Positions 6,513 through 13,552 are shown, numbered from the stretch's first letter. The stretch is DNA of 14,961 bases from JBHELQ01 sp046262995 (GCA_046262995.1 JBHELQ010000164.1:1-14961); one strand, 5' to 3'. Made by a program: numbers and translations. Notes: generated from the letters alone by a model not told the origin.

Positions 6513-8216
6513 GTGTCCCGCTTCGCCGCCCTGCTCGTCTGCTTGCTGGCCGCTCTCTGCCTGCCGTCGCAGGCGGGTGCCGCCGTCGCCGGTCACGTCC
6601 GCGACGCGACCGACAACGCCGCCAGGACACCTTCCGGCACGGGCGCGCGCAACGGCGTGGTGGTCCTCAAGTCGGGTCAGACGAGCCAGCTGCGGCAGCT
6701 GAAGGCGGAGAACCCGAGGGTCAAGGTGCTGCTGTACAAGGAGCTCGCCTTCACGAGCTCGTCCTGGAGCGACAACACGGCCTGGTCTGCCGCCGGGGTC
6801 AGCTACACGGACGCGCTCGCCAACGGCTGGATCCTCAAGGACACGAGCGGGCATGAGGTGACCTCCGGAGGCTGGGGCTATCTGACAGGGGTCGACGTCG
6901 GCTCGGCGGGCTACCAGCAGCGCTGGACGCGGAACGTCGTCTCGGAGCTGAGGTCCGACGGCTGGGACGGCGTCTTCATGGACGACGTGAACCCCACCCT
7001 GAGCTACCACACCGACCCATCACAGGTGGCCCGGTACCCCAACGACGCGGCCTACCAGCGCGCGATGAGCTCGGCCCTCGCCTACATCGCCCCACGCCTG
7101 CACGGCGCCGGCAAGCTCGCGTTGGGCAACGTCGGCGGCTGGCCCGACTACCGCACGGTGACGAGCGGCTGGCTGAGCCGGCTCGACGGCGCGATGTGGG
7201 AGCACTTCGCGAAGGCGGACCCCGGATCCAGCGCGAGTGGCTACGCCACGGGGGCGACCTGGGAGCGGAACCTGCGCCTGGTGAAGGACTCCGAGCGCAC
7301 GGGCAAGCTCTTCCTCGGCATCACGAGGGCTCCCGACGGCGACCGGGCGGCGGCCCGCTACGGCTGGGCGACCATGCTCCTGGGCGCTGCCGGGCACTCC
7401 TACTTCGCGGCCTGCCGGGATTGGACGCGGGAGAACTGGTTCGACGAGTACGACTACGACATCGGGGACCCGGTCGGCGCCGAAAGCGCCGACGCCGGCG
7501 GCGTCCACCGGCGGCTGTTCACGAACGGCCTCGTGCTCGTGAACCCGACCGACGCGAGCCGCTCGGTGCAGTTCGGCGGCAGCTACTCGGGGTCGGGGCT
7601 CTCGAATGCCCGTTCGGGCATGATCCCTGCGCACAGCGGCCTCGTGCTTCACGGCAGGAGCAGGGAGCCGCGGCTCACCCGGGGGCGCAAGCCGATCTCG
7701 CTGCTGGCGGGCACCGGAGCGGGCTCGCGCGTGACCCTCACCTGGGCGCATGGCAGGCTCCGCGGCAAGCGGCGGGTTCGCCGCTACATGATCTACCGCG
7801 ACGGCCGCCTGGTGGCTGTCACCAGGAGGCGGCGCTTCACGGATCGCGCGGTCGTCGCGGGCTCGCGGGCGCGCTACCGCGTTGCCGGGGCCGACCGCCG
7901 GGGCCGCATCCGGGCAGTGTCCAGGCCGGCACGGGTCCGGGTCGTCGGCGCGCAGGTGGCCGCGTCGGGCCATCCGCTCGTCCGGGTCGCGCTCGCCGCC
8001 GAGCGCCGGGGGCTGTGGCGCCGGGCCTTCGTGCAGCGCCGGATCCGGCGCGGCGGCCATGCCAAGTGGGTGCGGGCCAGCCGCGTCAAGCGCCCTCGCG
8101 CGGGTGTCTCCTTCCGGGTGCGAGGCGGGCGGCGGGCCACCCTCCGCATCGTCGTGCGCTCGAGTCGCCGGCTGCACCGCGCCCTCTACTCCGCCCGCTT
8201 CCGTCCCGCCGGCTGA
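6513..8216 (+). CDS. Secreted GHL15-like glycoside hydrolase with C-terminal beta-sandwich modules, copy 1
   Basis: The 567-residue protein begins with a signal peptide (1 to about 23, cut near AGA|A). Residues about 27-382 form a TIM-barrel domain resembling the hypothetical glycosyl hydrolase family GHL15. NGVVVLKSGQTSQLRQL (47-63), YKELAF (75-80), GWDGVFMDDVNPTL (150-163), LALGNVGGW (202-210) and DGAMWEHF (225-232) look like successive strand ends. Asp157/Asp158 and Glu230 are the best catalytic candidates. Residues about 393-478 look like a fibronectin-III-like module. Residues about 479-567 form an Arg-rich module with RRGLWRRAFVQRR (498-510) and a conserved Trp519. Family assignment is from memory; the substrate is unknown, but a polysaccharide made by the neighbouring genes is likely. 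The GTG start follows the signal-peptide frame and AAAGGA 10 nt upstream. Translation is probably set by the riboswitch. It is paralogous to 10564-12501. Confidence 0.85.
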   Translation: MSRFAALLVCLLAALCLPSQAGAAVAGHVRDATDNAARTPSGTGARNGVVVLKSGQTSQLRQLKAENPRVKVLLYKELAFTSSSWSDNTAWSAAGVSYTDALANGWILKDTSGHEVTSGGWGYLTGVDVGSAGYQQRWTRNVVSELRSDGWDGVFMDDVNPTLSYHTDPSQVARYPNDAAYQRAMSSALAYIAPRLHGAGKLALGNVGGWPDYRTVTSGWLSRLDGAMWEHFAKADPGSSASGYATGATWERNLRLVKDSERTGKLFLGITRAPDGDRAAARYGWATMLLGAAGHSYFAACRDWTRENWFDEYDYDIGDPVGAESADAGGVHRRLFTNGLVLVNPTDASRSVQFGGSYSGSGLSNARSGMIPAHSGLVLHGRSREPRLTRGRKPISLLAGTGAGSRVTLTWAHGRLRGKRRVRRYMIYRDGRLVAVTRRRRFTDRAVVAGSRARYRVAGADRRGRIRAVSRPARVRVVGAQVAASGHPLVRVALAAERRGLWRRAFVQRRIRRGGHAKWVRASRVKRPRAGVSFRVRGGRRATLRIVVRSSRRLHRALYSARFRPAG

Positions 8217-8223
8217 GCCGGAT

Positions 8224-9180
8224 CTAGTAGCCGGCTAGCCAGTCCCGCAGCTCGAGGTCCTGCTCGAGGAGGGTCTCGCCGGCGCGGCCCAGCGCACGGC
8301 GGTCGCGAAACTGCCTGACGGCCGAGCGCGCGGCCCGCAGCCGACCGTGCGGGCGCACCAGCAGCTCTCGAAGCGCTACGCCGAGCTGGCGTGGGCTCCG
8401 CCGGTGGACGGCGTCGATGGCCAGCTCGCACACCAGCACGCCCCGGCGGCGGGGCAGGGTCCGGGCCAGGCGCGGATCGTCGTCGGCGAAGGCGTCGATC
8501 TGTCCCTCGGCGCGAAAGGCCACCACCGGTGAGCCGCGATTGCCTCCGTGGCGCCGGTGGATGCAGACGACGTCGGGCAGGTAGGCGGGCTCACCGTTCT
8601 GCGCGAGCCTGAGCCAGAACGCGTGATCCTCGGAGAAAGCGATCCCGGGGTCGTAGCCGCCGATCGCCTTGGCCGCCTCCGTGCGGACCAGCGCGCCGCC
8701 GGAGGGCACGCTGTTGCGCGCGAACAGCGAGCCCAGGGGATCGGAGAGCTCGCGCGGCAGCGGCTTGATCACCCCCTCATGCGCCCAGCCCTCCGGGGTA
8801 CGGCGGGCGGCGAGCGCCTGCCCGTAGGCGAACGGCGCTCCTTCGTGGGCCTCAAGAGCCGTCTGCAGTCGCTCGAGGGCCCGCGGCCGGTAGAGGTCGT
8901 CGGAGTCCAGGAAGGCCACGTACGCGGTCTCCACCACCTCGAGGCCTGCGTTCCGCGCGGCCGAGGCGCCCCAACCGCCGTCGGGGTTCGGGACCAGCCG
9001 GGCGCCCGCCTCTTCCACCACCCGGCGGGTGTGGTCGGTCGAACCGTCGTCGGCCACGATCACATGCGCCGGGGGACGCGTCTGGTCCAGAACGCTCCGC
9101 AGCGTCACTGCGAGCAGGTCGGCGCGGTCCCTGGTCGGTATGACCACTGACACGGCGCCCCGGGCCTGGGCGTCCGGCAT
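8224..9180 (-). CDS. GT2 family glycosyltransferase (GT-A fold)
   Basis: The 318-residue inverting glycosyltransferase has the classic opening VSVVIPTRDRADLLAVTLRS (10-29), then VADDGSTDHT (42-51), which binds the nucleotide. FLDSDDLYRP (90-99) is the DXD-type metal motif, and GYDPGIAFSEDHAFWLRL (175-192) holds the ED catalytic-base region. It lacks membrane segments, so it is a cytosolic transferase, not a processive synthase. The C-terminal third (about 240-318) is Arg-rich and may touch the membrane. The stop is 7 bp from the convergent hydrolase stop. The ATG at 9180 has no Shine-Dalgarno but TAGAGT lies 7 nt upstream, which fits a leaderless mRNA. The gene sits, with its divergent GT4 neighbour, between the two riboswitch-hydrolase units. 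Confidence 0.88.
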   Translation of the reverse strand: MPDAQARGAVSVVIPTRDRADLLAVTLRSVLDQTRPPAHVIVADDGSTDHTRRVVEEAGARLVPNPDGGWGASAARNAGLEVVETAYVAFLDSDDLYRPRALERLQTALEAHEGAPFAYGQALAARRTPEGWAHEGVIKPLPRELSDPLGSLFARNSVPSGGALVRTEAAKAIGGYDPGIAFSEDHAFWLRLAQNGEPAYLPDVVCIHRRHGGNRGSPVVAFRAEGQIDAFADDDPRLARTLPRRRGVLVCELAIDAVHRRSPRQLGVALRELLVRPHGRLRAARSAVRQFRDRRALGRAGETLLEQDLELRDWLAGY

Positions 9181-9187
9181 GATCGAA

Positions 9188-9193
9188 ACTCTA
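9188..9193 (-). promoter_or_regulatory. Candidate -10 element for a leaderless GT2 transcript
   Basis: Read on the minus strand, TAGAGT (9193 to 9188) matches the TANNNT pattern and ends 7 nt before the ATG at 9180. Transcription would then begin at or next to the start codon, which explains the missing ribosome site. No clear -35 box is seen. The whole divergent gap is only 18 bp (9181-9198). Confidence 0.4.
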
Positions 9194-9198
9194 AGGCC

Positions 9199-10413
9199 GT
9201 GTCGGACCCGCCCGACCAGCGCCGCGCAGTCGTCGTCTCCGCCGTGATGCCCTATCCGGCGACGGGGGGCGGGCACAAGCGCACGCTGCGCCTGCTCGAG
9301 GCGATCGAGCGCTCCGGCGGCTCGCCTCACCTGCTCACCTCGGACCCGGGCCAGCCCGGCGGCGCCGAGGAGCTGCGCCGGCGCGGGTGGACCGTGGAGG
9401 TGGTGGACGAGCCGCCACCCGGTCGGCTCGCGCGCGCGCGCCAGCACGTGCGCAGGCTGCCGAGCCCATATCTGGCCGGCGTTGCGGCCCGGCTGCGGGC
9501 CCTGGCCCCCTCGGCGGCGTTCGTCCAGATCGAGCACACGCAGAGCGCGTACTACACGGGCGCCCTCGAGGGGGTCCGCTGGATCCTGAGCCTGCACAAC
9601 GTGGACTCCCAGATGCTGGAGAGCGTCGCGCGCGGGCAGCGACCGCTCAGCCTCGGCTGGGCGCGCGCCTGGAACAGGACGCTCGCCCTCCGCGCGGTCG
9701 AGCGCAGAGCCGTTCCGAGGGCCACGGCGGTGCTCTGCGTATCCGAGCGCGATCGCGACCACTTCTCCGGCCGAGCCGAGCGCCTGCTGCTCGTCCCGAA
9801 CGGCGTGGACGACGAGTTCTTCGAGGTACCCGAAGGGCTTCCGGAGGGCGAGGACGTGATCTTCTTCGGGCAGTTCGACTACCCGCCGAACGCGCTCGGC
9901 GTCGAGCGCTTCCTGCGTGAGGGCTGGCCGGCCCTGGCGAGGGAGCGGCCCGGCGCTCGCCTGCGCCTGGTCGGGCAGCGGATGTCGCCCGAGCTTGCGC
10001 GCCTCGCCGCTGGAGGCGAGCGGGTCGAGGTGGTGGGCTTCGTCGACGACGTGACGCAAGAGCTCGCGGCCAGCAGGCTCGTGATCGTGCCGCTGTGGCA
10101 GGGCGGCGGCACCAGGCTCAAGGTGCTCGAGTCGCTCGCCGCCTGCCGCCCCGTGGTCGGAACTCCGCTCGGGGTGGAGGGAATCGGCTTCGAGCACGAC
10201 CGCCACGGACTGGTCGCGGAAGAGCCACGGTCCCTGGCCGCCGCGGCCGCGGAATTGCTGGGCGACGCAGAGCGATCCGCCCGGCTCGCCCTGAGCGGAC
10301 GCGGGCTCGCCGAGAGCTACCGCTGGGTCCGCGCCACCGAGCCCGCCCAGGAGCTCTACCGCTCGTGGCTCGATTCGGGGCCGCCAGAGGGCGTCGAACG
10401 CCTGTCTAGATAG
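9199..10413 (+). CDS. GT4 family glycosyltransferase resembling the exosortase-associated Stp1 type
   Basis: The 404-residue protein has a GT-B layout: VVVSAVMPYPATGGGHKRTL (11-30) with the glycine-rich loop, LSLHNVDSQM near 130, NGVDDEFF at the domain junction, and FFGQFDYPPNALGVERFL, a block typical of Stp1-like GT4 enzymes (FxGxMDYxPN). The donor-site segment PLWQGGGTRLKVLESLA (298-314) keeps the second glutamate (Glu311), but the first position of EX7E is Gly303, as I recall for this subfamily. The GTG start at 9199 is the only one that keeps the first beta strand; the ribosome site is weak (TAAGG close to the start). The gene is divergent from the GT2 gene by 18 bp, and the second riboswitch and hydrolase follow 150 bp downstream. 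Donor and acceptor are unknown. Confidence 0.86.
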   Translation: MSDPPDQRRAVVVSAVMPYPATGGGHKRTLRLLEAIERSGGSPHLLTSDPGQPGGAEELRRRGWTVEVVDEPPPGRLARARQHVRRLPSPYLAGVAARLRALAPSAAFVQIEHTQSAYYTGALEGVRWILSLHNVDSQMLESVARGQRPLSLGWARAWNRTLALRAVERRAVPRATAVLCVSERDRDHFSGRAERLLLVPNGVDDEFFEVPEGLPEGEDVIFFGQFDYPPNALGVERFLREGWPALARERPGARLRLVGQRMSPELARLAAGGERVEVVGFVDDVTQELAASRLVIVPLWQGGGTRLKVLESLAACRPVVGTPLGVEGIGFEHDRHGLVAEEPRSLAAAAAELLGDAERSARLALSGRGLAESYRWVRATEPAQELYRSWLDSGPPEGVERLSR

Positions 10414-10477
10414 GCGCTGGGCGCTCACTTGCACGCCTAAACAGCCCGATTCAGTGGCCAGAGGGACGAAGGACCGT

Positions 10478-10558
10478 CTCCTCGAGAAAGGCAAATCCGT
10501 CGCGAGGCGGAGACGCAAAGCCAGGGGTCTCTCCGAGACCGCCCAGCCACCGAAAGGA
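10478..10558 (+). ncRNA. c-di-GMP-I (GEMM) riboswitch, copy 2
   Basis: A second full GEMM-I aptamer precedes the second hydrolase gene. AAAGGCAAAT opens the core at 10487. P2 is TCCGTC/GGCGGA (10496-10501 with 10506-10511) with a GCGA tetraloop. CGCAAAGCCA (10515-10524 region) follows. P3 is GGTCTC/GAGACC (10526-10531 with 10535-10540) with loop TCC. Relative to copy 1, the outer P2 pair is U-A instead of C-G and one inner pair is a G-U wobble, so pairing is maintained. Predicted ligand contacts are G20 at 10490, A47 at 10517 and C92 at 10550. AAAGGA (10553-10558) is the ribosome site, 5 nt from the GTG; TCC at 10479-10481 can pair with its GGA, as in copy 1. No terminator hairpin is visible, so translational control is favoured. 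Confidence 0.92.
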
Positions 10559-10563
10559 TTCGA

Positions 10564-12501
10564 GTGTCCGCGCGCCGTTTCATTGCCGTCGTCGCCTGCT
10601 GCCTGCCGGCCCTGTTCTCCTCCGCGCCGGCCTTCGCCTCGACGGCCGCAGCGGGGCACTTCCGCTACGCCACCGACAACGCGGCCGTGCTCCCGGCCGG
10701 AACCGCCAACCGCAACGGCGTGGTCGTCCTCAAGTCCGGCCAGACCGACAAGCTGCGTCAGCTGAAGGCTGAGAACCCCAACGTCAAGGTCCTCGTCTAC
10801 AAGGAGCTCGCCTTCACCAGCTCGTCGTGGAGCAGCGACTCCTTCTACAGCGCCTCGGGCGTCAGCTATACGGACGCGCAGGCGAACAACTGGTTCCTCC
10901 ACGACACGAGCGGCGGGCTGATCAGCTCGAACGGCTGGGGCTACCTGACCGCCCTGAAGGTCGGCAACGCCGCCTTCCAGCAGAAGTGGGCCCAGAACGT
11001 CGTCGCGGAGCTCCAGCAGAAGGGCTGGGACGGCGTCTTCATGGACGACGTCAATCCGACTCTGAAGTACCACACCAATCCGAGCGCGGTCTCCGAGTAT
11101 CCGAACGACGCCGCCTACCAGGCCGCCATGGCATCGGCGCTCGACTACATCGCCCCCCGCGTGCGCGGCGCCGGCAAGCTGGTGATGGGCAACATCGGCG
11201 GCTGGAGCGAGTACTACTCCGTCGCGACCTCGTGGCTCACGAAGCTCGACGGGGCCATGTGGGAGCACTTCGCGAAGACCGGCACCTCGGCCACCGACGG
11301 CTATCTGACCGGCTCCGGCTGGCAGGCGAACCTGAACATGGTCAAGGAGGCCGCCCGCCAGGGCAAGACGTTCCTCGGTGTTTCCAGCTCCACGTCCACG
11401 GACGCAGCCGGCGCGCGCTACGGCTGGGCCACGACACTCCTCGGCTCGGGCGGCAAGGCGTACTTCTCGCTCGCGCCTGACTACACGAACGAGACCTGGT
11501 TCCCCGAGTACGACTACGACATCGGCGAGGCCACCGGCGACGAGAGCACGGAGGCGAACGGCGTGCACCGGCGGGTCTTCACGAACGGCCTCGTGCTGGT
11601 CAACCCCAGCACCTCGAGCCAGTCCGTGTCCTTCGGGGGCAGCTACAGCGGCTCCGGCCTGACGGACGCCCGGTCGGCGACCATGGGCCCGCACTCGGCC
11701 CTCGTGCTGTACGGGCAGGCCAGCCCGACGACGACCACCGGCGGGACGACCACCGGCGGGACGACCACCGGCGGGACGACCACCGGCGGGACGACGACCA
11801 GCGGCACGACAACCGGGGACACGACCACCGGGGGGACCTCGACCGGCACCACCTCGTCCGGGAGCACCGCTTCCGGCACGACCACCGGCACCACCTCCGG
11901 CACCACCACGACCGCCACGGGGGGCAAGCGCGGCGGCAAGAAGAAGGTCTTCCGGCTCGTGTCCGGGACCGTCGGCCGCCTGTCGGTCCTCGCGGGCTCG
12001 GGCGACAGCGGGGACGCCAGCCTGGCCTGGAGCAGGCCCGCTCGCGGCTCGGGCGTCCGCCGCTACCGCATCTTCCGAAACGGCACGCTGATCGCCACCG
12101 TGGCCGGGCGGCGCTTCCTCGACCGCCAGCTCGCCGCCGGCGCCCGCTACGTGTACCGGGTGCTGGGCGTCGACTCCGCCGGCCGCGTGGTCACGGCCTC
12201 CCGCGCGATCCGCGTCCGCGGCGCCGGCGTGACGGCGCGGGCCGCGCGCGTGGGTACCCGCTACCTTCGCGCGTCGCTCTCCTCGGAGCGCCGCGGTCTC
12301 TGGCGGCGGGCCTACGTGCAGCGGCGCGTGCAGGTCGGCGGACACTTCCGCTGGGTCCGCGCGAGCGCGGTGAGGCGGGCGCGGGCCAGCACTTCCTTCC
12401 GCATTCGCGCCGGCCGCCGCGCAGTCGTGCGTATCGTCGTACGCTCGAGCCGGCACTCCGGCCGCAGCCTGCACTCCGCCGCACTCGAGCTTCGCGCCTG
12501 A
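10564..12501 (+). CDS. Secreted GHL15-like glycoside hydrolase with Thr/Gly linker, copy 2
   Basis: The 645-residue paralogue of the first hydrolase has a signal peptide (1 to about 25, AFA|S) and a TIM-barrel domain (about 30-385). Conserved blocks are NGVVVLKSGQTDKLRQL (51-67), GWDGVFMDDVNPTL (154-167, Asp161/Asp162), VMGNIGGW (207-214), DGAMWEHF (229-236, Glu234) and PEYDYDIGEATGDES (314-328). A Thr/Gly-rich linker (about 388-453) follows, then KRGGKKK, a fibronectin-III-like module (about 465-553) and the Arg-rich module with RRGLWRRAYVQRR (576-588). Copy 1 lacks the linker. Thr-rich linkers of exported actinobacterial proteins are often O-glycosylated and may keep the barrel away from a C-terminal cell-surface-binding part (inference). 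The GTG start has AAAGGA 5 nt upstream and is under the riboswitch. The CelD-like gene follows after 37 bp. Confidence 0.86.
   Translation: MSARRFIAVVACCLPALFSSAPAFASTAAAGHFRYATDNAAVLPAGTANRNGVVVLKSGQTDKLRQLKAENPNVKVLVYKELAFTSSSWSSDSFYSASGVSYTDAQANNWFLHDTSGGLISSNGWGYLTALKVGNAAFQQKWAQNVVAELQQKGWDGVFMDDVNPTLKYHTNPSAVSEYPNDAAYQAAMASALDYIAPRVRGAGKLVMGNIGGWSEYYSVATSWLTKLDGAMWEHFAKTGTSATDGYLTGSGWQANLNMVKEAARQGKTFLGVSSSTSTDAAGARYGWATTLLGSGGKAYFSLAPDYTNETWFPEYDYDIGEATGDESTEANGVHRRVFTNGLVLVNPSTSSQSVSFGGSYSGSGLTDARSATMGPHSALVLYGQASPTTTTGGTTTGGTTTGGTTTGGTTTSGTTTGDTTTGGTSTGTTSSGSTASGTTTGTTSGTTTTATGGKRGGKKKVFRLVSGTVGRLSVLAGSGDSGDASLAWSRPARGSGVRRYRIFRNGTLIATVAGRRFLDRQLAAGARYVYRVLGVDSAGRVVTASRAIRVRGAGVTARAARVGTRYLRASLSSERRGLWRRAYVQRRVQVGGHFRWVRASAVRRARASTSFRIRAGRRAVVRIVVRSSRHSGRSLHSAALELRA
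11731..11790 (+). repeat. Four perfect 15-bp tandem repeats encoding the Thr/Gly linker
   Basis: ACGACCACCGGCGGG occurs four times without change (11731, 11746, 11761, 11776). Each copy encodes a TTTGG-type unit in the hydrolase frame. Degenerate copies continue to about 11925 (for example ACGACCACCGGGGGG at 11821). Because the unit is a multiple of 3, slippage would change linker length without breaking the frame, so length variation among strains is expected. Confidence 0.92.
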
Positions 12502-12525
12502 GCCGGATCGGGCCGCCGCCGCCCG

Positions 12526-12531
12526 CATACT
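12526..12531 (+). promoter_or_regulatory. Candidate -10 element for a leaderless CelD-like transcript
   Basis: CATACT lies 7 nt before the GTG at 12539, the same spacing as the TAGAGT element of the GT2 gene. A transcript starting there would have almost no leader. There is no properly spaced Shine-Dalgarno: GAGG touches the start codon. Readthrough from the hydrolase gene 37 bp upstream is an alternative. Confidence 0.3.
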
Positions 12532-12538
12532 TCCGAGG

Positions 12539-13552
12539 GTGGTCGACCCGTCAGCTCACGCCGAGCTCGAGGAGCTCGGGAGCGAGGGCCTCGCCGGCGT
12601 GCGCGGCGAATGGCAAGCGCTCGAGGCGCGGGCCGAGGCAAGCCCGTACCTGGGCTTCGATTGGCTACATGCCTGGGAACAGGTCTACAACCCGCGGCGG
12701 CTCGCGCTGGCTCGCGTTCGGAGCGGCTCGGAGGTCCTGGCCCTGGGGCTGCTCGAGAACGGCCCACGTGGGCTTGTGCGCTTCGGTGGGCGGCCGGTCA
12801 CGTCCGAGTGCGGTTTGCTCTGCGCGCCCGGGTCGGAGGCGTCAGCGTGGGGCGCCTTCCGCCGCCTGCTGGAGGAGGTCCCCTGGGAGGGTTTCGAGGC
12901 GCGTGGGCTTGGCACCGAGGCGGCGCGCGCGGTCCCGGGCGGCTGGCCCACGCAGCGCGACTGGCTGGCATTCGAGCTGCCGGAGTCCTTCGACGCGTAC
13001 CTGGCAGCGCGCAGTCCCGGCACCCGCAAGGGCCTGAAGGGGAAGCTCCGCCGGGCGGAGCGCGAAGGGGCGAGCGTCCGCCAGGTGCCCGACGAGGAGC
13101 GCTCCGCCGCGCTGCGGGACTTCGTGCGCCTCCACGGCCTGCGCGCGGCAACCAAGGGAGAGCGGCATGCCGCGATCGACGAGCGGCTCGCCCTGATGCT
13201 CGAGCGGATGCCGGGGCAGAGCGCGCCGAAGCTGTTCGAGCTGATCGTCCCGGGCGGCGGTCGTGCTGGCGTGACCGTGCGTCTCGACAGCGGCGACAAC
13301 GCTCATTTCTACAACGCGGGCATCGATCCGGAGTGGGGCCGGCTCAGTCCCGGGATCCTCCTGGAGCTCGCCTCGATACGCGACGCGATCGAGGGCGGCC
13401 TTCAGGGCTACGACCTCGGCCCCGGTGACTTCCGCTACAAGCACGACCTGGGCGGGTCCCTGGTCGAGCGCTACGAGGTGACCGTGACCCGCCGCGGGCG
13501 CCTGGCGCGCGTCCTCGCCCGGATCGGCAGGAGGCTCGGGCGCTCGGGCTAG
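12539..13552 (+). CDS. CelD/BioF2-type GNAT-fold acyltransferase
   Basis: The 337-residue protein matches the GNAT proteins called CelD or BioF2-like, common in exopolysaccharide and cellulose clusters and thought to acylate sugars or related precursors in the cytosol. The N-terminal half has SPYLGFDWLHAWEQVY (35-50), a family hallmark. The C-terminal GNAT half has YLAARSPGTRKGLKGKLRRA (154-173), AHFYNAGIDPEWGRLSPG (255-272) and GYDLGPGDFRYKHDLG (290-305). The last 20 residues are strongly basic. The GTG at 12539 is the only reasonable start that keeps the N-terminal helix; a GTG at 12599 would remove it. The stop codon overlaps that of the convergent GT4 gene in a shared CTAG. It may add an acyl group to the polymer whose acetyl groups the PIG-L enzyme removes (speculative). 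Confidence 0.82.
   Translation: MVDPSAHAELEELGSEGLAGVRGEWQALEARAEASPYLGFDWLHAWEQVYNPRRLALARVRSGSEVLALGLLENGPRGLVRFGGRPVTSECGLLCAPGSEASAWGAFRRLLEEVPWEGFEARGLGTEAARAVPGGWPTQRDWLAFELPESFDAYLAARSPGTRKGLKGKLRRAEREGASVRQVPDEERSAALRDFVRLHGLRAATKGERHAAIDERLALMLERMPGQSAPKLFELIVPGGGRAGVTVRLDSGDNAHFYNAGIDPEWGRLSPGILLELASIRDAIEGGLQGYDLGPGDFRYKHDLGGSLVERYEVTVTRRGRLARVLARIGRRLGRSG

Larger units (their letters stand above)
6405..8224 (+). repeat. Duplicated leader-hydrolase unit, copy 1
   Basis: This block runs from shortly before the riboswitch to eight bases past the hydrolase stop and is homologous to 10461-12509. Upstream, AAGGGGCGA (6405-6413) matches GAGGGACGA at the same distance from the aptamer core. 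Downstream both units end in CTGAGCCGGATC (8213-8224 and 12498-12509), which includes the stop codon. Similarity is clear at protein level along nearly the whole length, so this is an old segmental duplication, not a recent identical repeat. Confidence 0.75.
10461..12509 (+). repeat. Duplicated leader-hydrolase unit, copy 2
   Basis: This is the counterpart of 6405-8224. Leader positions correspond with a constant offset of 4056 from about 10461 through the aptamer. The coding region is longer by a Thr/Gly linker, and the homology ends at the shared CTGAGCCGGATC (12498-12509). P2 bases differ in a way that keeps pairing, which shows that the RNA has been under selection since duplication. Confidence 0.75.

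Noticed and set aside
10429..10457. TTGCAC at 10429-10434 as a -35 box for the second riboswitch transcript.
   Set aside because: No acceptable -10 hexamer lies 16-18 bp downstream. The matching position before copy 1 has CTTGTT, also without a -10, so I could not define a promoter.
11731..11925. The repeated 15-mers as a CRISPR-like or intergenic repeat array.
   Set aside because: The units are directly adjacent with no spacers, are in frame, and encode a Thr/Gly linker within a secreted protein.
8224..12528. A minus-strand reading frame without stop codons over 4.3 kb, upstream of the GT2 gene.
   Set aside because: Only the last 318 codons resemble a protein family. The rest is antisense to the GT4 and hydrolase genes, with the Arg/Gly/Ala-rich content typical of shadow frames in very GC-rich DNA.
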